Below, one piece after another: positions 1 to 6,857 of a stretch of DNA of 12,539 nucleotides (position 1 is the stretch's first letter; every line of letters begins with the position of its first letter). Source of the stretch: Candidatus Cloacimonadota bacterium. Lineage in GTDB: Bacteria > Cloacimonadota > Cloacimonadia > Cloacimonadales > TCS61. The notes beneath the pieces are model-generated. The model made no database searches, was not told the DNA's origin, and saw nothing but the letters and a program-made list of their open reading frames with translations. The stretch lies in contig JAUVIJ010000032.1 of NCBI GenBank assembly GCA_030592835.1, positions 1-12,539 of the forward strand, read 5' to 3'. Position numbers and translations under genes: made by a program.

Positions 1-842
1 ACTTAAGTCCCCTGTATATTTCTGTTCATACTACAGATCCTGTGCTCCATAAAAAAATCTTGAGATACCAACAGGATTTCAATATCAGGGAGAAACTGCA
101 GATATTGTCTGACAACGGGATTGATCTTCATACTCAGATTGTAGTCATTCCCGATTGGAATGATGGTGACCATCTGGTTAAAACCCTGGAGGATCTTTCT
201 GATCCCGGTTATCATATCTTATCTATAGGTGTTGTACCAGTTGGATTGACTAAATTCCGTAAATCATTAACAGTTTTATCAACTGTCACACCCAAGAATG
301 CCTGTGATATTATTGATCTTACCGGTAATTATCCTAATACTTATTGCTCGGATGAATTTTTTTTACTGGCAGATAGAGATCTTCCTACTGAAGAGCATTA
401 TAATGATTATCCCCAACTGGAGAACGGAATTGGAATGCTTAGATTATTCCTTACAAATTGGGAGATTAATAAAAATAAATTCTTAATTGAACTGAAAAAA
501 TTGAAATATCATCCGGTTTTTATCTGTGGTGATCTTGTTCAGAAATATCTCCATAAAATTTCAACCGAGATAGGACTTTGTACAGATAAAATTTGCAGAA
601 CTAAGGTTATAAACAATGAATATTTCGGGAAGACAGTTACTGTAACAGGATTATTGACCGGAGCAGATATTATCGCTCAAACTGAATTAAAAGATAACGA
701 AATTGCTGTATTAAGTAATGGAATTTTCAATCCGGATGGCATAACTCTGGATAATATCAGTAAACAGGAAATGTATAAAAAATTCGGGGAAAGATTAATA
801 ATTATCGACGAAGAATTTGCAGACTGGGATATCAGGTTATAG
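1..842 (+). CDS. Radical-SAM/DUF512 family iron-sulfur protein, 5' end outside window
   Basis: Partial gene; 279 sense codons are visible in the frame beginning at base 3. The reading frame is open to the left edge and already reads PLYISVHTTDP, a conserved segment of the radical-SAM barrel, so the GTG at 42 is an internal valine codon and not the start. Diagnostic DUF512 blocks follow in order: LHTQIVVIPDWNDG, VVPVGLTKFR, CSDEFFLLADRDLP, QLENGIGMLRLF and, near the C terminus, VTGLLTGADI. In this family an N-terminal PDZ-like region and a radical-SAM cysteine cluster precede these blocks; both would lie outside the window. The family is annotated as Fe-S oxidoreductase and its reaction is not known. 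The gene ends with TAG only 15 bases before the stop of a convergent gene, and no terminator hairpin is visible between them. Confidence 0.87.
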   Translation, partial: LSPLYISVHTTDPVLHKKILRYQQDFNIREKLQILSDNGIDLHTQIVVIPDWNDGDHLVKTLEDLSDPGYHILSIGVVPVGLTKFRKSLTVLSTVTPKNACDIIDLTGNYPNTYCSDEFFLLADRDLPTEEHYNDYPQLENGIGMLRLFLTNWEINKNKFLIELKKLKYHPVFICGDLVQKYLHKISTEIGLCTDKICRTKVINNEYFGKTVTVTGLLTGADIIAQTELKDNEIAVLSNGIFNPDGITLDNISKQEMYKKFGERLIIIDEEFADWDIRL

Positions 843-857
843 TAAATTAAAGTAAGC

Positions 858-1292
858 TCACCAATTCCTGTAATAATTGTTTATACTATACGGATTTATT
901 CTGCGGTATTCAAATATAATACTGGTGTTCTCCGAGGGTTGATATTGAAGCGAGAACTCAGGAAAAACCTGGCTTGAGTTGTCTCTGTTACCGTCAAATT
1001 TCAATCCTCCCTTATAGGTTGCTGTTCCAAAATTAGTAAAATTGAGATCAACGGACAATTTAAGCTTTGGCGAGAAAGTATATTGCAAGTGATTTGTGTA
1101 CATTGATTGATAATAGTTTTTATTGTCAGAAGAAAATCCGGAAGAAAATGATACTGTGTGATTTATTGAAAGCTTACTGAAATCAATCAATGAAGGTGTC
1201 ATTAAACTGGGGTTGATAAATCTTTCCGGATGCTGAGCATTAATAAGCTGGATTAAAAGTAAAAGTAAAATCAGTATTAGAACCCTTTTCAT
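858..1292 (-). CDS. Small secreted, probably outer-membrane beta-strand protein
   Basis: A 144-residue protein with a clear signal peptide: MKR, then a long Leu/Ile stretch, then INAQ, with likely cleavage near residue 19. The mature part is rich in alternating polar and aromatic residues (NHTVSFSSGF, HLQYTFSPKLKLSVDLNF, TSIIFEYRRI), as in short beta-barrel or beta-sheet envelope proteins, and it ends in Tyr/Trp-rich YYRNW, consistent with an outer-membrane-type terminus. The start ATG is preceded by a good Shine-Dalgarno AAGGGGG about 4 bases away. Small proteins of this look, with an FxNPSLMTPSL-like N terminus, occur in FCB-group genomes; I cannot name a function. It lies downstream of the coaE operon on the same strand and could be co-transcribed with it, but a pseudogene intervenes. 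Confidence 0.65.
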   Translation of the reverse strand: MKRVLILILLLLLIQLINAQHPERFINPSLMTPSLIDFSKLSINHTVSFSSGFSSDNKNYYQSMYTNHLQYTFSPKLKLSVDLNFTNFGTATYKGGLKFDGNRDNSSQVFPEFSLQYQPSENTSIIFEYRRINPYSINNYYRNW

Positions 1293-1348
1293 TTTACCCC
1301 CTTATGTATCTTTATCCAAAATCCCTGCTATCTTTTACTTGTAAAGAA

Positions 1349-1546
1349 TTATTTCTGTAAAGTTTTCCGATTTTCTTTTCTCCGATTTAAGAATCTTTTC
1401 AGACGTCGGTGCAGTTCTTTCCGATGAATTTTCCTGCGGTGTATATAAATAAAAAACCTTATCAGAAAATAGATCCCAAACAAAAGAAGAAAGAAGTAAG
1501 GATTAAATACTATCTTGATAATGCGATCCGATACTATAGATTCCAT
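1349..1546 (-). CDS. Short basic single-span membrane protein
   Basis: A 65-residue protein of unrecognised family. Residues about 12-34 form one hydrophobic, aromatic-rich transmembrane segment (NPYFFLLLFGIYFLIRFFIY). The remaining C-terminal 30 residues are almost all Lys/Arg/His with few acidic residues, so by the positive-inside rule the tail should be cytoplasmic, and it could touch RNA, DNA or phospholipid headgroups. Support for a real gene comes from the Shine-Dalgarno TTGAGGA a few bases before ATG and from this typical membrane-protein composition. It lies 56 bases upstream of the small secreted-protein gene and 35 bases after the end of the BNR pseudogene, all on the minus strand. 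Without comparative evidence it could still be a chance open frame. Confidence 0.5.
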   Translation of the reverse strand: MESIVSDRIIKIVFNPYFFLLLFGIYFLIRFFIYIHRRKIHRKELHRRLKRFLNRRKENRKTLQK

Positions 1547-1581
1547 ATTTTCCTCAATAATAATAGATAACGGTATCAGGA

Positions 1582-2119
1582 TTATTTAGCCAATACCATT
1601 TTTTTGTTGTCTCTTTGAGTACCGTTCGTGATCAGGTTATATATATAGGTTCCACTAACCACTTTTTGACGGGATCTGTCCGAAATACCAGCCAAATGAT
1701 CTGTTAATATCGTAAAGATCATTATCATTAGTCTGAATCCAACTCAGACCGGCATCGGTAGTTTTGTAAACACCCATAAAGGAATACCATTCCCAGGATT
1801 CCATTTATTTATTGTAGAAAACATATACAACATCAGGATTGGATTTGGCAATTGCCAGACCGATCCTGCCGACATTATCACCTGTAGGCACTCCATTGGT
1901 TAATTCTGTCCAGGTATCTTCCCCGTCTTCGGATTTGTAGATCCCTGATATATCTCCACCTGAACGTCGATAATTCAGTCCTCGTATTCGTTCCCACATT
2001 GCAGCATACAGTATCTGAGAATTATCGGGATGTTGAACGAGATCGATCGCCGAAGTCGAATCTGATATAAACAATTTTCTATCCCAGATCAGTCCGCTGT
2101 CTTCACTTTTATAAATACA
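1582..2119 (-). pseudogene. Decayed BNR/VPS10 (sortilin-like) repeat protein with T9SS tail
   Basis: Remnant of a large secreted beta-propeller protein, read right to left. From 2119 to 1805 the frame encodes two BNR/Asp-box-type repeats (IYKSEDSGLIWDRK and GIYKSEDGEDTWTELTNG) with family hallmarks such as LYAAMWERIRGLNYR and VGRIGLAIAKSNPDVVYV. A TAA at 1805-1807 interrupts it. The same frame then continues with clear homology to the next repeat (GVYKTTDAGLSWIQTNDNDL, then SFGWYFGQI) until TAG at 1655. In a different frame, bases about 1674 to 1582 encode SGTYIYNLITNGTQ followed by KKMVLAK, the end of a T9SS C-terminal sorting domain. No start codon or signal peptide remains at the 5' side (stop at 2120-2122). 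The copy therefore shows a lost N terminus, a nonsense change and a deletion that removed the middle of the protein and shifted frame. Intact relatives are usually around a thousand residues. Confidence 0.85.
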
Positions 2120-2132
2120 TTATAACCTCTAA

Positions 2133-2771
2133 TTATTTCTGTAATCCTTTTAACAGTTTAACCGTTTTTCTGTTGCTTCTCTTAATAATACTGTCAACTT
2201 TTTCCAATTGCCTGTATAGATCTTCGATCGATGAATTGTTCTCGATGCTAATATCCGCATTCTGAACTTTCAATTCATCTTCCATCTGAGATCCAATTCG
2301 TAATTCAGCTTCAGTCGATGAGAGAAGATCTCTTTCTATGATCCTTCCTCTGCGAAGTTCTACGCTGGCTGATACAGTGATAATAAGATCGAAACAGGTT
2401 TCCAGATTGTTCTCAAACAAAAGTGGTATTTCAAATATAATAATCTCTTCCAGGGATGTATCGATAATTTTCTGTAATCTTTCCAGTATCAGGGGATGTG
2501 TAAGATTATTGAGAAAATCCTTTTCCCTGGGATCGGCAAAGATTATCGAGCCCAGTTGTTTTCTATCAATTATACCAGCATTTATAATTCTGTTTCCATA
2601 TCGATCCCGGAGAATTTCCTTAACTTGGCTATCTTGAAGCACTTCATGCCCGATCTTGTCAGAAGAAATTACTTGATATTTTCTTTTCCTGAACCATTCC
2701 GAAACGAGGGACTTTCCGGAAGCAATACTGCCTGTTAATGCTACCAGCAGTGGTCTTTCAGCTAGTTTCAT
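2133..2771 (-). CDS. coaE: Dephospho-CoA kinase
   Basis: A 212-residue cytoplasmic P-loop kinase that phosphorylates the 3'-hydroxyl of dephospho-CoA, the last step of coenzyme A synthesis. The Walker A motif GSIASGKS is at residues 14-21. The conserved aspartate segment SSDKIGHEVL is at 36-45, LTHPLI at 90-95, and the IPLLFE strand with the following FDLIITVSAS at about 115-136. The lid-region arginine pattern RGRIIERD is at 141-148 and the C-terminal SQMEDELKVQNAD helix at 161-173. Length is normal for the family. The start ATG lies inside the 3' end of the diadenylate cyclase gene (14-base overlap). AAGG abuts the start codon rather than sitting at ideal spacing, so translation is probably coupled to the upstream gene. 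It is the last intact gene of the six-gene run. Confidence 0.97.
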   Translation of the reverse strand: MKLAERPLLVALTGSIASGKSLVSEWFRKRKYQVISSDKIGHEVLQDSQVKEILRDRYGNRIINAGIIDRKQLGSIIFADPREKDFLNNLTHPLILERLQKIIDTSLEEIIIFEIPLLFENNLETCFDLIITVSASVELRRGRIIERDLLSSTEAELRIGSQMEDELKVQNADISIENNSSIEDLYRQLEKVDSIIKRSNRKTVKLLKGLQK

Positions 2772-3501
2772 CCTTGATTCTCTGTGCTAATTCATCGATG
2801 GTTAGATCGGTGATGAATTCCCCGTTTCTGGCAGCAGAGATACGACCGGTTTCCTCGGAAACAACAATTGCAAATGCATCTGTTTCTTCCGTAATACCGA
2901 CAGCAGCAAGATGCCTGGTACCGAGAACCCTGGTATAATCAATATTCTCTGAAAGCGGTAGTACTACTTTAGCAGCCAGTATTCTGTCCTTCCTGATAAT
3001 AACAGCGCCATCATGCAGAATAGATTTAGTGTTGAACAGTGTTAACAGCAATTTAATAGAGATTTTCCCATCTATTAATTCTCCACTCTTGATATATTCA
3101 TTTAACTTCCGTTGATTTTCAATCAGGATAAGAGCCCCGATCTTACGGAAAGACATGATAGAGACCGCATTCAGTAAGGGAGAATGAATTGTCTTTTGAG
3201 AGTCTTTTGAGGTAAACCTGAGATCATGATTTCGGGCTATTCTGACAAAAAGATTACGGATCTCCTGCTGGAAAAGAACTATAAAAATAATGATCCAGTA
3301 ATCTCTGAAAACCCTGAGAAATGATGTTATCATTTTCAGATCAAGGATTTCGGCAATGAAATAGAGAATAAACACAAATCCGATCCCTATTAAAAGATAA
3401 AAACCTCCAGTTTTCCTGGAGTATACAATAATTTTATAGATGAGAAATGCAATTAACAGTATATCTATTATATCGGTTATATTAGGAATCAGGAATGTCA
3501 T
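2758..3501 (-). CDS. cdaA: Membrane diadenylate cyclase (c-di-AMP synthase), CdaA type
   Basis: A 247-residue CdaA/DacA-type enzyme that condenses two ATP into cyclic di-AMP. Three membrane segments are visible at about residues 10-27, 33-51 and 66-78, followed by the cytoplasmic DAC domain. Within it are LHDGAVII (DGA at 164-166), the catalytic metal/ATP motif, and GTRHLAAVGITEETDA (RHL at 196-198), followed by IVVSEETGRISAARNG. The usual second motif is RHR; here the third residue is Leu. A start at the ATG at 3499-3501 is supported by GAGGG five bases before it. The gene overlaps folP by 20 bases and coaE by 14 bases, so the three are almost certainly one transcript. No cdaR or glmM, the Firmicutes partners, is present; adjacency to folP is the arrangement seen in Bacteroidota. 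c-di-AMP commonly controls potassium, osmotic and envelope homeostasis. Confidence 0.95.
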   Translation of the reverse strand: MTFLIPNITDIIDILLIAFLIYKIIVYSRKTGGFYLLIGIGFVFILYFIAEILDLKMITSFLRVFRDYWIIIFIVLFQQEIRNLFVRIARNHDLRFTSKDSQKTIHSPLLNAVSIMSFRKIGALILIENQRKLNEYIKSGELIDGKISIKLLLTLFNTKSILHDGAVIIRKDRILAAKVVLPLSENIDYTRVLGTRHLAAVGITEETDAFAIVVSEETGRISAARNGEFITDLTIDELAQRIKDETS

Positions 3502-4699
3502 TCTTACCCTCTATAGATTCTAAAACCTTCAGCATTTTTTTATGACTGCTAATATCATGAACTCTGATGATCTGGATGCGGCTCTGTTTTGCAATAGCCG
3601 TAGTTGCCAGACTTCCCTCGATTCTTTCCCGGGGTGAAGAATCATAGATTCTACCAATGAAACTCTTGCGTGAAGCCCCGATCATAACAGGCAAACCCAA
3701 GCCCTTAAATTCCCGAAGCTTTTTTAATATTACCAGGTTATCTTCCTGCCTTTTTCCAAAACCAATCCCGGGATCAATTATGATCCTCTCCTGGCGAATC
3801 CCGTTATCCAGACAGAAATCAATCCGCCTTTGAAAAAACTCCATGATCTCATCAATTACATCCTCATAGACAGGATTTTCCTGCATAGTTTCAGGAGTTC
3901 CCTGCATATGCATTAATACAACCGGAACATCATCAAATTCCTTGAGAACATTGACCATTTTCGGATCAAATCTCAAAGCACTGATATCATTGACCAGAGA
4001 TGCTCCTGCTGCCAGAGCTTTCGCAACTACATCAGACTTATAGGAATCGATCGAGATCGGTTTATCTATAATTCTGTTCAACTCCGTAATTACCGGTAAA
4101 ACCTTTGCCAATTCTTCCTTGGCTGTGATCCTGATTGAACCCGGACGGCTTGATTCTCCACCAATATCAATGATATCAGCTCCCGAATCAGCCATAAAAA
4201 CTGCCTGCTCAACAGCTTTGTCAGGATCAAGAAAATCACTGCCATCGGAAAAACTGTCAGGAGTAATATTCAAAACTCCCATTATAATTAATTTTTCCAG
4301 AGGGATCAATCTACCTCGACAATTCAATTCAGGAGTTATAGTCCCTGTTTCAATCTCTAAAAATCTGGTTAGATCGTTCCGAATAGTTCCCAGTCCGAAA
4401 ATATTCTGATTTTTCAATTTATTGATCAATTTTCTGATCTTATCAGCATTGGCAAGAAGGATAACATCGCTAAAAGGCTGTGATCCCTCCACGACACCAC
4501 GGGCGACAGCCGCATCGCCGCCTATTGAAAGCATCTCCTGTTTCAATATATTGGCGGCTCCTAATTTCACACCGGTCAATTTCACGTTCATTCCCAGGCA
4601 TTTCGGTGACATCACTTCTATACCCTGTGAAGAAACCTTGATCTTAAGCAATTCTTCACGTGCCTGAGCAAGGTCTTTTATATGTAAAATGCGGTTCAT
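3482..4699 (-). CDS. folP: Dihydropteroate synthase with N-terminal extension
   Basis: A 405-residue enzyme of folate synthesis that joins 6-hydroxymethyl-dihydropterin diphosphate and p-aminobenzoate. The TIM-barrel core is complete: GVLNITPDSFSDG (141-153), GADIIDIGGESSRPGS (173-188), ISIDSYKSDVV (215-225), LVNDISALRFD (235-245), VVLMHMQGTPETMQ (260-273), IIIDPGIGFGK (306-316), MIGASRKSFIG (339-349), EGSLATTAIA (361-370) and the C-terminal IIRVHDI (377-383). About 130 residues precede the core, including ANILKQEMLSIGGDAAVARG (49-68). This extension is absent from short enzymes such as that of E. coli (about 280 residues) but occurs in longer bacterial homologues; I do not assign it a function. 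The gene starts 3 bases after the tonB stop with only a weak GAAG ribosome-binding signal, suggesting coupled translation. Confidence 0.97.
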   Translation of the reverse strand: MNRILHIKDLAQAREELLKIKVSSQGIEVMSPKCLGMNVKLTGVKLGAANILKQEMLSIGGDAAVARGVVEGSQPFSDVILLANADKIRKLINKLKNQNIFGLGTIRNDLTRFLEIETGTITPELNCRGRLIPLEKLIIMGVLNITPDSFSDGSDFLDPDKAVEQAVFMADSGADIIDIGGESSRPGSIRITAKEELAKVLPVITELNRIIDKPISIDSYKSDVVAKALAAGASLVNDISALRFDPKMVNVLKEFDDVPVVLMHMQGTPETMQENPVYEDVIDEIMEFFQRRIDFCLDNGIRQERIIIDPGIGFGKRQEDNLVILKKLREFKGLGLPVMIGASRKSFIGRIYDSSPRERIEGSLATTAIAKQSRIQIIRVHDISSHKKMLKVLESIEGKNDIPDS

Positions 4700-4702
4700 T
4701 TT

Positions 4703-5452
4703 TTACTTCAACTGGAAGATAAAGGTTATATATCCTTTCTGGATTACATCCCTGTTTATTGGACTGAATTTCCACTGGGAAATTGCTTCGACACTGACCT
4801 TTTCTAATTCGGGATCCGCTTTTTTCACAACCATGATATTGGCAGTTTTGCCCCCTGGTAGTACATCGAATTTGATTTTCACATCAACGATCTTCTGAAT
4901 GTTCGGGGGATATTGAGGTAAGATTTTAAAATCTATTCCTCTGGAGATGATATCTCCTTCGAGAAGATAAGGTTCCTTTCCTTCGATTTCGCTGTTCAAT
5001 TTAGCTTCCAGATTCTTTAGATAATCTGCACTACCTGGTAAAATAACTTTTTCCGCTAATTGATTGGTGCTTTTATTAATGACATTTTTTTCAGATTCAG
5101 GACCTATATCTTTCACACCAAATTGATCTTCCAGATCTATATTGTTATAACTTGAAATCTCAGACTGAGGCAATATGAACCTCTCCCTTGTTGGAATCAC
5201 TGTTTTAGGAAGGTTTACCCTTTTAGGTATCAGATTTGTTCTGAATCCACCCTCAGAATTCAGGGCTTCCTGGGAATATTTGTTCAAAGGAGAATAGTAT
5301 TTTTCATTATCAGAGATAACTTCGTATCCGAATTCGACCAATCTGAGCATTTCTGTTTCAGGTAAAGGAATATACTTAACAAGGAGAAATACTACTGCTA
5401 GAAAGAAATGTAGTATAAACGAAATTAACAAAGCCCGGGTAGTCTCGCCCAT
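4703..5452 (-). CDS. tonB: TonB-type energy transducer
   Basis: A 249-residue periplasm-spanning protein that would couple the ExbB/ExbD proton channel to outer-membrane TonB-dependent transporters. Residues about 7-30 form the N-terminal membrane anchor. It contains S11-FIL-H15, the Ser-x3-His spacing that TonB uses to engage ExbB/ExbD. Residues about 31-180 are a polar periplasmic linker without the Pro-Lys/Pro-Glu repeats of E. coli TonB. The C-terminal domain (about 181-249) has the family pattern: YPP, VKIKFDVLPGGKTANIMVVK, then AISQWKFSP and a closing beta strand GYITFIFQLK. The gene begins 3 bases after the exbD stop and ends 3 bases before folP. A TolA-like role in a Tol-type system is less likely, because no tolB or pal is nearby. 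Confidence 0.9.
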   Translation of the reverse strand: MGETTRALLISFILHFFLAVVFLLVKYIPLPETEMLRLVEFGYEVISDNEKYYSPLNKYSQEALNSEGGFRTNLIPKRVNLPKTVIPTRERFILPQSEISSYNNIDLEDQFGVKDIGPESEKNVINKSTNQLAEKVILPGSADYLKNLEAKLNSEIEGKEPYLLEGDIISRGIDFKILPQYPPNIQKIVDVKIKFDVLPGGKTANIMVVKKADPELEKVSVEAISQWKFSPINRDVIQKGYITFIFQLK

Positions 5453-5455
5453 TTT

Positions 5456-5863
5456 CTATTCTTGCTTAAGTAGTTGAGTCGCTATAAAAAACCTGTTGGA
5501 TCCCGATAATTGTGCGACATCGAGAAGATCGACAATATTTTTCAAAGCAACGTCTTCATCCGCTCTGATAACAATAACCATTTCCGGATCCTCAATTAAT
5601 TTTCGGTTCAGGACTTTTGGCAATTCTTCCCAGGTTGTATATTCATTATCGATATAGACTTCATTATCAATTGTCAGGGTCAGACTGATGTTTTTATTGA
5701 ATTCGTTTTGACGGGAAACCGAACCTGGCAATTTCACCTGTATCCCGGAATGAGTAACAAAACTGGAAGCGATCAGTAAGAAAATTATCAATAGAAAGAT
5801 AATATCAGTAAAGGATATCAGGGCTGTGGATGATATTCTTTTCCGTCTTAGATTAATTTCCAT
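5456..5863 (-). CDS. exbD: ExbD/TolR-family proton-channel subunit
   Basis: A 135-residue inner-membrane protein with a short cytoplasmic N terminus (MEINLRRKRISS), one transmembrane helix at about residues 14-34, and a periplasmic domain. The helix carries Asp20 in SFTDIIFLLIIFLL, the position of the essential proton-carrying aspartate of ExbD/TolR. The periplasmic part has the expected IQVKLPGS segment after the helix, then LTLTIDNEVYIDNE and MVIVIRADEDVALKNIVDLL, typical of the ExbD fold. The start overlaps the exbB 3' end by 11 bases. Its place between exbB and a tonB gene argues for ExbD rather than TolR. Confidence 0.93.
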   Translation of the reverse strand: MEINLRRKRISSTALISFTDIIFLLIIFLLIASSFVTHSGIQVKLPGSVSRQNEFNKNISLTLTIDNEVYIDNEYTTWEELPKVLNRKLIEDPEMVIVIRADEDVALKNIVDLLDVAQLSGSNRFFIATQLLKQE

Positions 5864-6530
5864 ACCTTATACTCCTGAATTTAATCAGAAAATCATTGGT
5901 TGCTTCATCGATATCATGAGCGAATTCTTCAACTTTTCCGACCATGAAATTATAGAAAATGATGGAAATAATACCAACGGTCAATCCACCGATAGTCGTT
6001 ACAAGAGCTTCCCAAATACCGTTTGCCAGAAGACTTATATCAACTCCACCTCCCGTCTCTCCAAGTTTCATGAATACTTTTACCATCCCGGTAACAGTCC
6101 CCAGAAAACCGATCAATGGAGCAACAGCAGCAAAAGTCGCCAGAGCTCCTAATCTTTTTTCCAACCGGTGTATTTCCTTATTTAAAGCCGCTTCCAGAAT
6201 CTCTTTACGTTTGGATATACCAGCTTCGAAATGCTCAATGGCTAATGCAATCAATTTAGCCAGAGGACTGTGTTCTTTTTCTTCGCAGAATTGAACAGCC
6301 CTTTCCAGTTGATTCTCAGCTATGTATCCATTAACTTCATCGAAAAAAGCGTCTTTTTTGATTTCCGCTCTTCGGAATTTTATTAACCTTTCTATAATGA
6401 TCGCTATAGCAATAATGGAAATTATCAAGAGTACTATCATCAGGAAACCGCCTTTTGCGGCAATTCCCAGAAGATTGGTGTCCGATGAAAAAGAATTCAC
6501 AATACTCTCTAATATTCTACTTAAATCCAT
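5853..6530 (-). CDS. exbB: ExbB/TolQ/MotA-family proton-channel subunit
   Basis: A 225-residue inner-membrane protein that forms the proton-driven motor with ExbD. Three membrane helices are visible: residues about 26-50, 129-150 and 174-196. The signature of the family is present: PLIGFLGTVTGMVKVF (138-153), then ISLLANGIWEALVTTIGGLTVG (165-186), holding the conserved Gly/Thr residues of helices 2 and 3. A charged cytoplasmic loop (about 51-128) with EEKEHSPLAKLIA precedes helix 2, as in TolQ/ExbB. The start is well set by a near-perfect Shine-Dalgarno AGGAGGT (6534-6540), four bases before ATG. This is the first gene of the six-gene minus-strand run, and its promoter must lie in the adjacent 384-base divergent region. 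Confidence 0.95.
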   Translation of the reverse strand: MDLSRILESIVNSFSSDTNLLGIAAKGGFLMIVLLIISIIAIAIIIERLIKFRRAEIKKDAFFDEVNGYIAENQLERAVQFCEEKEHSPLAKLIALAIEHFEAGISKRKEILEAALNKEIHRLEKRLGALATFAAVAPLIGFLGTVTGMVKVFMKLGETGGGVDISLLANGIWEALVTTIGGLTVGIISIIFYNFMVGKVEEFAHDIDEATNDFLIKFRSIRYGN

Positions 6531-6579
6531 TATACCTCCTAAATCTAAATCTTATCCCAGCAGATTTATTCAATCTTTG

Positions 6580-6589
6580 TTGTCAAATT
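6580..6589 (-). promoter_or_regulatory. Candidate -35-like element of the exbB operon
   Basis: On the minus strand this reads AATTTGACAA and contains the sigma-70 consensus TTGACA about 50 bases before the exbB start codon. No strong -10 hexamer follows at 16-18 bases, so this may be a regulator site rather than a promoter element. The same 10-mer occurs upstream of the two secreted-protein genes on the plus strand. Confidence 0.3.
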
Positions 6590-6677
6590 TTCTTTTAAAC
6601 TAAAACCTTATTAAATTTACGTCAAGTTGTTTTATCTTAATAAAGAAATTCCCGAATTTTATCGTCACACATTTATC

Positions 6678-6693
6678 CCAGATAACCAGATAA
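6678..6693. repeat. Tandem direct repeat CCAGATAA x2
   Basis: Two perfect adjacent copies of CCAGATAA (6678-6685 and 6686-6693). The first is also the right arm of TTATC-CCA-GATAA (6673-6685). A third copy within TCCCAGATAA lies at 10870-10879, upstream of the next secreted-protein gene. It may be an activator or repressor site. Confidence 0.5.
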
Positions 6694-6726
6694 TTATTAG
6701 TCATTTAATAAAATCAACTCTAGCAT

Positions 6727-6743
6727 TTTGTCAATTTGACAAA
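6727..6743. promoter_or_regulatory. 17-bp perfect palindrome, candidate operator
   Basis: TTTGTCAATTTGACAAA: arms of eight bases around a single central T, with no mismatch. It sits 170-190 bases before the C25 peptidase start and about 200 bases before exbB, so it could serve either direction. Its right half contains TTGACA and matches an 11-mer upstream of the gene at 10998. The symmetry suggests a dimeric transcription factor site; no regulator gene is in the window. Confidence 0.45.
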
Positions 6744-6828
6744 TTTGGTCTCTTTATGACCTATTAAAAAGATACTCTAATGCGGACTACAAAATAACCT
6801 TTATAGTTCGTAACTATTTATAACACAA

Positions 6829-6834
6829 TATAAT
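6829..6834 (+). promoter_or_regulatory. Candidate -10 hexamer for the C25 peptidase gene
   Basis: A perfect TATAAT 81 bases before the ATG at 6915, giving a leader of roughly 70-75 bases if used. The -35 position is poor (around 6805-6811), but it overlaps the inverted repeat ATAGTT-CGT-AACTAT (6803-6817), as in promoters that need an activator or are blocked by a repressor. Such a start would keep the whole folded leader in the transcript. FCB-group primary promoters can differ from the E. coli consensus, so confidence is modest. Confidence 0.35.
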
Positions 6835-6857
6835 AGAGCTACAATAACTCAGCATAT

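Noticed and set aside
42..44. GTG as the start codon of the DUF512 protein
   Set aside because: The frame is open to base 3 and already encodes conserved PLYISVHTTDP before it; the true start lies outside the window.
1805..2074. An independent 89-residue protein starting at TTG 2074
   Set aside because: Homology extends upstream of the TTG and downstream of the stop; it is part of a decayed larger gene.
4119..4667. Plus-strand open frames opposite folP
   Set aside because: They lie entirely opposite highly conserved folP sequence and show no recognisable protein features.
5826..6603. Plus-strand open frames opposite exbD and exbB
   Set aside because: Antisense shadows of conserved genes, with no start signals or homology.
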